This document shows, piece by piece, positions 58,617 to 64,000 of a DNA stretch of 64,000 nt. The stretch spans positions 620,001 to 684,000 of the forward strand of contig NZ_JABKDD010000001.1 in NCBI RefSeq assembly GCF_013623905.1, read 5' to 3'. This DNA is from Brevibacterium sediminis. Lineage in GTDB: Bacteria; Actinomycetota; Actinomycetes; Actinomycetales; Brevibacteriaceae. A program made the translations under genes and the position numbers. Below the pieces are notes generated by a model. That model was given only the letters and a program-made list of their open reading frames with translations, was not told where the DNA came from and did not search any database. Each line of letters starts with the position of its first letter. Positions within the stretch are counted from its first letter, which is position 1.

Positions 58617-58991
58617 TCAGCGCACGTTCTCGAGGTCGCAGACGAAGATCAGCGACTCTCCGGGTTGGATGACTCCGCCTGCGCCCTGATCGCCGTACGC
58701 CAGGTGCGGTGGGATCTGCAGGGTGCGGCGTCCGCCGACCTTCATGCCCTGGATGCCCTGGTCCCAGCCGGAGATGACCATTCCGGATCCGAGGCGGAAC
58801 TCCAGCGGGGTGCCGCGGTTGTACGAGGCGTCGAATTCCTCGCCCGTGGAATGGGCGACTCCGACGTAGTGCACGCTCACGGTGTCGCCGGGTCCCGCCT
58901 CGGCGCCGGTGCCGATCACATCATCGGTGATGATGAGCTCGGTCGGGGCGTCCCCGCCGGGGAAATCGACTTCGGGCTTCTGCTTGCTCAT
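58617..58991 (-). CDS. FKBP-type peptidyl-prolyl isomerase (cytoplasmic)
   Basis: This is a 124-residue single-domain FKBP. Typical residues are GDTVSVHYVGV, FDASYNRGTPLEFRLG, MVISGWDQGIQGMKVGGRR and IPPHLAYGDQGAGG. No signal peptide is seen. AGGAGG precedes ATG 58991. It follows the lipoprotein FKBP by 42 nt on the same strand, downstream of pafA, so the two folding catalysts probably share a transcript. Confidence 0.93.
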   Translation of the reverse strand: MSKQKPEVDFPGGDAPTELIITDDVIGTGAEAGPGDTVSVHYVGVAHSTGEEFDASYNRGTPLEFRLGSGMVISGWDQGIQGMKVGGRRTLQIPPHLAYGDQGAGGVIQPGESLIFVCDLENVR

Positions 58992-59033
58992 GTGTTCCTC
59001 CTGGTGTCGGTTCTGTTGAGATATCGGACGTTC

Positions 59034-59990
59034 TCAGCCCTGGGCCGAGAGGATGTCGACGACGAAGATCAGGGTCGCATCACCTGGGATGGACGGTTCG
59101 CTGCCCTGTTTGCCATACCCCTTGTCCGGCGGGACGACGAGGACGACCTGGTCGCCGACCTTCTTGCCGACGAGCCCCTCGTTCCAGCCGTCGATGACCT
59201 GGGCCTCGCCGACCGGGGCGACGACGAAGGGCTGTCCGTCCTTCTTCCAGTTCGAGTCGAAGGTCTTCGATGTGTCGTCCCAGAGCCAGCCGGAGTACTT
59301 CACGGCGACGCTCTGGCCCTTCTTGACCTCGTCGCCTTTGCCTTCGATCGTCGTGTACGACTCGAGCTCGGTCGGCTTCTTGCCCTTCGGCTTCGAGATC
59401 GATGGGGCGCCGTCGTCGCCCCACTTCACGGTCACAGGGTTGTCCGACTGATCGGCCTTCTTCCCCTCGGCGCGAGTCAGCGGCTTCTTCGTGTCCTCGA
59501 TGTCGATGACGTAGACGAGCGTCTGCGACGCCTCCCCCTGCTGGGCGCTGCCGTTGAGCGACATCATCACGCGGGAACCGACCTTGACGTCGATGAGTGC
59601 GTTGTAGAGGTCTTCGGAGATCTGGGACTTGTCCATGGGGAATCCGGCGGCGGAGTCCGAATCGTAGCTGGATTCGACGGTCTTGCCGGTCGTCCCGGAG
59701 ACCAGCGTCATCTGTGCCGTGACCTGCTCGCCGTCGGCGACCTTGTCGCCGGTGCCCTCTTTGAGCACCTTCTTCTCGGTCTTGTCCATGACCAGCGGTG
59801 CTTCGAAGCTGACCTTGGGCTTCTTCCCCATCTTGCCGTCGACGGTGATGTCGTCGAGGCTGGTCGACTTCGCGTCCTGAGCGGCCACCGACGGCGGAGG
59901 CGTGGTCGAGTCCTCTGACTCATCACCCTGCCCGCAGGCCGAGAGCAGCAACAGGCCCGCCGCGATGGCGCTGAGCACTTTGGTGCGCAC
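59034..59990 (-). CDS. Lipoprotein with two FKBP domains
   Basis: This is a 318-residue surface lipoprotein with lipobox LLSAC (C19) and a Ser/Thr/Pro linker. The first FKBP-like domain at about 75-160 is degenerate (GEQVTAQMTLVSG, SQISEDLYNALIDVKVGSRV). The second domain at about 210-318 is well formed (GQSVAVKYSGW, VIDGWNEGLVGKKVGDQV, VPPDKGYGKQG). It probably helps fold exported proteins. It starts 64 nt after pafA. Confidence 0.88.
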   Translation of the reverse strand: MRTKVLSAIAAGLLLLSACGQGDESEDSTTPPPSVAAQDAKSTSLDDITVDGKMGKKPKVSFEAPLVMDKTEKKVLKEGTGDKVADGEQVTAQMTLVSGTTGKTVESSYDSDSAAGFPMDKSQISEDLYNALIDVKVGSRVMMSLNGSAQQGEASQTLVYVIDIEDTKKPLTRAEGKKADQSDNPVTVKWGDDGAPSISKPKGKKPTELESYTTIEGKGDEVKKGQSVAVKYSGWLWDDTSKTFDSNWKKDGQPFVVAPVGEAQVIDGWNEGLVGKKVGDQVVLVVPPDKGYGKQGSEPSIPGDATLIFVVDILSAQG

Positions 59991-60054
59991 TGGTTTCCTT
60001 TCGTCACGCCGAGGCCGCGCCCGGGTAGGGGCTCGACCGAATCACAGGGCGATC

Positions 60055-61458
60055 TTACAGGCCCGCGATGAGTGTTTCCGCCTGCGGGTGAGTCGTGGCG
60101 AACGGGTCCTTGAGTGCGACGGCTCGACCGGATTCGTCGTTGAGGCGCAGGTGCACCCAGTCGACGGTGTAGTCGCGACGGGCCGCATGGGCTGCGCGGA
60201 CGAATTCGCCGCGGATCGCCGCCCGTGTGCTCGCTGGCGGTACGTCCTTCGATCGTTCGGCTGCCTCGGCGGGGACGAGACTCTTCGCCATTCCCGCGGC
60301 CTCGAGCTTGGGAAACAGCCCCGTCGCGGGCGTGATGTCGTGGAAGGCGATGTCGAGTCGGTGGATGCGCGGATCGGCGATATCCGTGATTCCGCGCTGC
60401 AGCGACCGTTCGATGAGGGTGCGTTTCATCACCCAGTCGATCTCCGTGTCCACGGTCGAGAAGTCCTGCGATTCGACGGCGGTGAGCATCCGCGTCCACA
60501 GGTCGATGACGTAGTGGGCCAGATCATCATCGCCGAGGCTGTGCTCCCCGGACTCCACGATCCGCTGTGCCCGATCCCGGTAGTCGCCGAGCAGTCCCAG
60601 CGGAGTCGTCGTGGTTCCGTCGGTGCGTTCGAGCACGACCCGTCCCGTGAGATCACGGGCGACGAGCCTGATATCGCGCACCGGGTGGCGCAGCCCGTTC
60701 TCCGGGATCCGTGCGCCCTGTTCGATGAGGTCGAGCATGAGGACTGCGGATCCGATCTTCAGCGCCGAGGTGGCCGTCGACATCGAGGAATCACCGACGA
60801 TGACGTGCAGCCGCCGGTACTTCTCCGCATCGGCGTGCGGTTCGTCGCGGGCGTTGATGATCGGACGCGACCGTGTCGTCGCCGATGACAGTCCTTCCCA
60901 CATGACGTCGGACCGAGCTGAGAGGCCGAACATCATCTCCGAGCGGTCGGCTTCCTCATCGGGGGTGAAGGCCGAACGGCGCGGGATCACGGCTCCGGCA
61001 CCGACGAGCAGCTGACGCGAGACGAGGAAGGGCAGCAGGACCGTGGTCAGCCGGTTGAAGTCGAGGGTACGGCGGATGAGGAAGTTCTCGTGGGACCCGT
61101 AGGAGTTGCCTGCCGCGTCCGTATTGTTCTTGACCATGTGCACGCGTCCGCCGATGCCATCGACTTCTAGCGCGGTTTGGGCCTTGTCCAGCAGGTCGAT
61201 CATCAGACCTTCGCCGGCTCGGTCCTGGGAGAGCAGGTCCCCGAGATCATCGCATTCGGCGGTCGCATACTCCGGATGGGATCCGACGTCGAGGTAGAGG
61301 CGCGACCCGTTGGGCAGGAACACGTTCGACGACCGGCCCCATTCGACGACAGGACGGAAGAGATACCGGGCGATCTCCTCGGGGCCGATGCGACGTCCGT
61401 CGGGGTCGGCGGTGTGGGCGAGTCCGTATTCGGTTTCGAGCCCGTAGATGCGTGCCAT
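60055..61458 (-). CDS. pafA: Pup--protein ligase PafA
   Basis: This enzyme conjugates the C-terminal glutamate of Pup to lysines of target proteins, marking them for the proteasome. The 467-residue protein has the carboxylate-amine ligase fold: GLETEYG at 6-12 and LYLDVGSHPEYA with the catalytic-type D57, then VKNNTDAAGNSYGSHEN for ATP and Mg binding. HVIVGDSSMST and the C-terminal HPQAETL block follow. Its ATG starts directly after the prcA stop with no gap. Confidence 0.96.
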   Translation of the reverse strand: MARIYGLETEYGLAHTADPDGRRIGPEEIARYLFRPVVEWGRSSNVFLPNGSRLYLDVGSHPEYATAECDDLGDLLSQDRAGEGLMIDLLDKAQTALEVDGIGGRVHMVKNNTDAAGNSYGSHENFLIRRTLDFNRLTTVLLPFLVSRQLLVGAGAVIPRRSAFTPDEEADRSEMMFGLSARSDVMWEGLSSATTRSRPIINARDEPHADAEKYRRLHVIVGDSSMSTATSALKIGSAVLMLDLIEQGARIPENGLRHPVRDIRLVARDLTGRVVLERTDGTTTTPLGLLGDYRDRAQRIVESGEHSLGDDDLAHYVIDLWTRMLTAVESQDFSTVDTEIDWVMKRTLIERSLQRGITDIADPRIHRLDIAFHDITPATGLFPKLEAAGMAKSLVPAEAAERSKDVPPASTRAAIRGEFVRAAHAARRDYTVDWVHLRLNDESGRAVALKDPFATTHPQAETLIAGL

Positions 61459-62148
61459 TCAGTCCTCCCGCAGTTCGCTCATCGCCGCGTCGTCGAGGCG
61501 GCGGAAGGTCCGCTGCTTCGTCGTCGTGCGGTCGAGGACGGCTGCCTCGAGTGCGTCGGTGGCCAGGATCGCCTGGGTCGCGGCTCCCAGTGCGGTCACA
61601 CCGTGGTTGAATACTTCGCGCAGAGTCATCTGTGAGCTGCGCACCCCGGCCAGGGATGCCGTGATCGCATCGGCCTGACCGCCGATGGCCACATGTTCGG
61701 TCTCGTCGATGACGGATCCGTCGTAGCTGAGCCGGTAGAGCTGGTCGGTCTCCGGTGTGAGTCCGAGTTCGGCGACGACGAGTTCGACCTCGAACGGCTT
61801 CGACTCGGTGGTGAAGACGCCGGCCAGCGTCTGTGCGTACGCGTTCGTCAGTCCGCGAGCGGTGACGTCGGTGCGGTCGTAGGAGTATCCGCGCAGGTCG
61901 GCGTAGCGGACTCCGGCTTGGCGCAGGGTCTCGAATTCGTTGTACTTGCCGACGGCGGCGAAGCCGATGCGGTCGTAGATCTCAGCGATCTTGTGCAGCG
62001 TCGGTGACGGGTTCTCCGCCAGCAGCAGGATGCCTGTGTCGAAGCGCATGACGACGACGGATCGGCCGCGGGCGATGCCCTTGCGGGCGAAGTCGGCCCG
62101 GTCCTTCATCAGCTGTTCGGGTGAGACGTAGAACGGTGCCTGACTCAT
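61459..62148 (-). CDS. prcA: Proteasome alpha subunit PrcA
   Basis: This is the outer-ring gating subunit of the 20S proteasome. The 229-residue protein begins MSQAPFYVSPEQLMKDRADFARKG, the alpha-type N-terminal helix with its YVSPEQ pore residues. It continues with GIARGRSVVVMRFDTGILL and lacks the catalytic Thr. ATG 62148 has AAAGGA 6 nt upstream. It follows prcB by 34 nt and abuts pafA. Confidence 0.95.
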   Translation of the reverse strand: MSQAPFYVSPEQLMKDRADFARKGIARGRSVVVMRFDTGILLLAENPSPTLHKIAEIYDRIGFAAVGKYNEFETLRQAGVRYADLRGYSYDRTDVTARGLTNAYAQTLAGVFTTESKPFEVELVVAELGLTPETDQLYRLSYDGSVIDETEHVAIGGQADAITASLAGVRSSQMTLREVFNHGVTALGAATQAILATDALEAAVLDRTTTKQRTFRRLDDAAMSELRED

Positions 62149-62182
62149 CGACGGTCCTTTCGCGGTAACGGTGCCGCAGTCA

Positions 62183-62980
62183 TCACCGGGCGGTGGCCGT
62201 GCGGCGGGCGACGACCTCGGTGGCGGTGTCCAAGACGGAGGCCGAATCGACCTCGGTGACCCCGTTCTCGAGGTCGACGGTGAAGATCGTCGGGGCGATC
62301 TGCCGGACGAAATCCGGTCCGCCCGTCGCCGAGTCGTCGTCGGAGGCGTCGAAGAGGGCTTCGACGGCAACCCCAATCGCCTGCTCGTGGTCGAGGTCGG
62401 CCCGCCACAGCTTCTTCAGCGCCCCGCGGGCGAAACCGGAACCGGAGCCGATGGAATGGAATCGGTGCTCTTCGTACTTTCCGCCGGTGACGTCGAAGCT
62501 GAAGATCTGACCCTGCGGTCTGGATACGTCGACTCCGGCGAACAGCGGGACGACGGTGAGTCCCTGCATCGCCAGCCCGAGGTTTCCGCGCAGCATCGCA
62601 GCCAAGCGGTTGGCTTTGCCGTTGAGCGAGAGACGGGCGCCTTCGATCTTCTCGTAGTGTTCGAGTTCGAGTTGGAAGAGCCGGATGAGGTCGAGTGCGA
62701 CCCCGGCGGTGCCGGCGATGCCGATGACGGAGTAGTCGTCGGCGGCTTTGACCTTCTCCATCGAGTGCGAGGCGATGAGGTTGCCGATCGTCGCTCTCCG
62801 GTCACCGGCCATGAGGATGCCCGAGGCGGTGCGGAAGCAGATGATCGTCGTGCCCTCCGGGGACTGTTCGGCCAGATCCCGCACACCGGGGTGCGGCAGC
62901 GCTTCAGGCGCCGAGGAGCGGGCGAGTTCGACGAACGAATTGCTCGTCGAACTCAAGAATGCAGGAGGGAATCCTGCCAT
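62183..62980 (-). CDS. prcB: Proteasome beta subunit PrcB
   Basis: This is the catalytic ring subunit. The 266-residue precursor has a 43-residue propeptide. Cleavage after G43 exposes T44 (TTIICF), the nucleophile, followed by [14 protein letters not shown] with the supporting Asp and the K33-type lysine downstream ([12 protein letters not shown]). The segment [13 protein letters not shown] is typical of actinobacterial PrcB. ATG 62980 follows the pup stop by 1 nt. Confidence 0.95.
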   Translation of the reverse strand: MAGFPPAFLSSTSNSFVELARSSAPEALPHPGVRDLAEQSPEGTTIICFRTASGILMAGDRRATIGNLIASHSMEKVKAADDYSVIGIAGTAGVALDLIRLFQLELEHYEKIEGARLSLNGKANRLAAMLRGNLGLAMQGLTVVPLFAGVDVSRPQGQIFSFDVTGGKYEEHRFHSIGSGSGFARGALKKLWRADLDHEQAIGVAVEALFDASDDDSATGGPDFVRQIAPTIFTVDLENGVTEVDSASVLDTATEVVARRTATAR

Positions 62981-62981
62981 C

Positions 62982-63173
62982 TCATTGGCCGCCCTTCTGC
63001 ACGAAGTTCTTGACGAACTCCTCCGCGTTCGACTCGAGCACACCGTCGATCTCGTCGAGGATGGAATCGACGTTCTGAGTGTTGATCTGTCCCTGCACGG
63101 CCTCCGGCGGATCGACGGGGGCGTCTCCCCCACCGGACGATTTGTCTCTCTGGACCTGTTCCTGCGAGCTCAT
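62982..63173 (-). CDS. pup: Prokaryotic ubiquitin-like protein Pup
   Basis: This 63-residue protein modifier is largely disordered, with a central helical region ([19 protein letters not shown]) that binds the Mpa/ARC coiled coil. It ends FVQKGGQ. The C-terminal Gln means Dop must deamidate it to Glu before PafA can ligate it. It lies between dop (11 nt upstream) and prcB (1 nt downstream). Confidence 0.97.
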   Translation of the reverse strand: MSSQEQVQRDKSSGGGDAPVDPPEAVQGQINTQNVDSILDEIDGVLESNAEEFVKNFVQKGGQ

Positions 63174-63184
63174 CTCACACTCCT

Positions 63185-64000
63185 TCAGTCGTTCTTCGAA
63201 CTCAGTCTATCCACTCCGAGTGCCTTGAGCAGGCCCTCGGCGGTTTCGATTCCCTTCACCCGATCGGCAAGCAGCTCACGGGTGCCTTTGAGCGGTTCGT
63301 GCATGGGCAGACGCACCACACCGAGGGCTCCCGCGTTGACCACGAGCGAGTCCCAGCTGGCGGCGACCAGATCCTCGCCGAGGCGGCTGACCGCCACGGA
63401 GCGCAGGAACGCGCGGGTCCCGTCGGGTGCGTTGACCACGGCGGCTTCGACCTCGGCGTCGGTGGTCATCCGACGGATGCGGCCGGCTCGTTCGAGCTTG
63501 TGGAACAGTCCCTTCTCCGGGCGCACATCGTGGTACTGGACGTCGATGAGGGCCAGCTTCGGATGGTCCCAGTCGATTCCCTCACGAGAACGGTAGCTCT
63601 CGAGCAGCACCCATTTGGCGACCCAGTCGATGGAGTCGGCCAGGGTCGTAGGGTCGGTCGAGAGCCCATCGAGGAATCGGCGCCATTCGGCGAGCACCTC
63701 GGCAGTTTCGGCATCCTCGGCATCGGCGTGTTCGAGGCACGCGGAGTAGAAGGCTTCTTGAATCTCCAATGCCGTTGTCGTCGTACCGTCGCTCAGCGCC
63801 AGCGGAGCCCTGAGGTCGAGGTCGTGGCTGACGTCCCACAGTGCCTGCAGGGCATCGGCGAGTTCGATCTGCGGTGCCAGCCCGGCCTCGATGAGTCCGA
63901 GGACGAGGGAGGTCGAACCGAAGCGGACGAACGTCGCAGGCTCCGCCAGGGTGGCGTCGCCGATGATCACGTGCAGCCGGCGGTATTTCGCGGGATCGGC
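63185..64000 (-). CDS. dop: Pup deamidase/depupylase Dop, 5' end cut by window edge
   Basis: This enzyme deamidates Pup and removes it from substrates. It is related to PafA but distinct: the visible 271 residues begin ADPAKYRRLHVIIGDATLAEPATF, where PafA has a similar EKYRRLHVIVGDSSMS. The C-terminal part has LIDVQYHDVRPEKGLFHKLERAG. The frame continues off the right edge, so about 230 N-terminal residues are missing. It heads the pup-prcB-prcA-pafA operon. Confidence 0.93.
   Translation of the reverse strand, partial: ADPAKYRRLHVIIGDATLAEPATFVRFGSTSLVLGLIEAGLAPQIELADALQALWDVSHDLDLRAPLALSDGTTTTALEIQEAFYSACLEHADAEDAETAEVLAEWRRFLDGLSTDPTTLADSIDWVAKWVLLESYRSREGIDWDHPKLALIDVQYHDVRPEKGLFHKLERAGRIRRMTTDAEVEAAVVNAPDGTRAFLRSVAVSRLGEDLVAASWDSLVVNAGALGVVRLPMHEPLKGTRELLADRVKGIETAEGLLKALGVDRLSSKND

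Noticed and set aside
1..64000. tRNA, rRNA, CRISPR arrays, insertion sequences and prophage genes
   Set aside because: No tRNA-like T-loop with a matching acceptor stem, no repeated spacer pattern, and no transposase or integrase motif was seen. The hairpins found are unique terminators, not repeats.

Overview
This 64 kb window is a chromosomal segment of a high-GC actinobacterium. A Brevibacterium-like member of the Micrococcales fits best, but the genus is an inference. The evidence for Actinobacteria is an actinobacterial bc1-aa3 respiratory cluster (qcrCAB, ctaCDF, ctaE), RbpA, a SecA2, a Pup-proteasome locus (dop, pup, prcB, prcA, pafA, pafB, pafC), a polyprenol-phosphate mannose synthase and HAIR and DtxR-type operators. 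Much of the order follows mycobacterial synteny (Rv2191-Rv2204c and Rv2089c-Rv2112c). I saw no insertion sequence, prophage, CRISPR array, rRNA or tRNA.

Layout. Positions 1-5.3 kb hold a truncated M20 peptidase, an A-type Fe-S protein, aat and ctaCDF. A gene-free gap of about 1 kb follows. Then come qcrB-qcrA-qcrC-ctaE (minus strand), trpD, and a DEDD exonuclease/GIY-YIG fusion. From 13.6 to 27.1 kb are housekeeping genes: an alpha/beta hydrolase, a PlsC acyltransferase, a MerR regulator of the Rv1830 type, an orphan ParA, pyruvate carboxylase, peptide deformylase, hydroxyacyl-CoA dehydrogenase, an aminotransferase, a methyltransferase, Hsp20, an AEC transporter and ferritin.

From 27.3 to 44 kb the region is more accessory. 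It holds an amide/N-acyl-amino-acid module (amidase, M20D hydrolase and two uncharacterised membrane proteins), a DinB-like protein, a hotdog protein and a DUF1801 protein. It also holds an Rpf-like muralytic enzyme, a minus-strand run of amine oxidase, APC permease, AraC, VOC and UvrA-like ATPase, an SDR with a divergent WYL regulator, and an RlpA-like cell-wall protein. From 44 to 64 kb the genes are again core: GDPD, RbpA, Ppm1, a degenerate amidohydrolase, a FEN/DEDDh exonuclease fusion, SecA2, HelY, TatC, TatA, PafC, PafB, DUF3866, two FKBPs and the Pup-proteasome operon running off the right edge.

Regulatory sequence is unusually readable here. Two SigR-type promoters (GGAAT-N18-GTT) precede the Fe-S protein and rbpA. 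A HAIR box precedes hsp20 and a DtxR/IdeR-like box precedes ferritin. Helically phased GTWAC arrays resembling MtrA boxes precede both cell-wall enzymes. A CTAC-N5-GTAG motif with conserved flanks is shared by the two cytochrome oxidase promoters. Five genes have a TANNNT element 6-7 nt from the start codon, as expected for leaderless transcripts. The best candidate for an undescribed system is the 27.3-31.6 kb amide-hydrolysis and membrane-protein operon.
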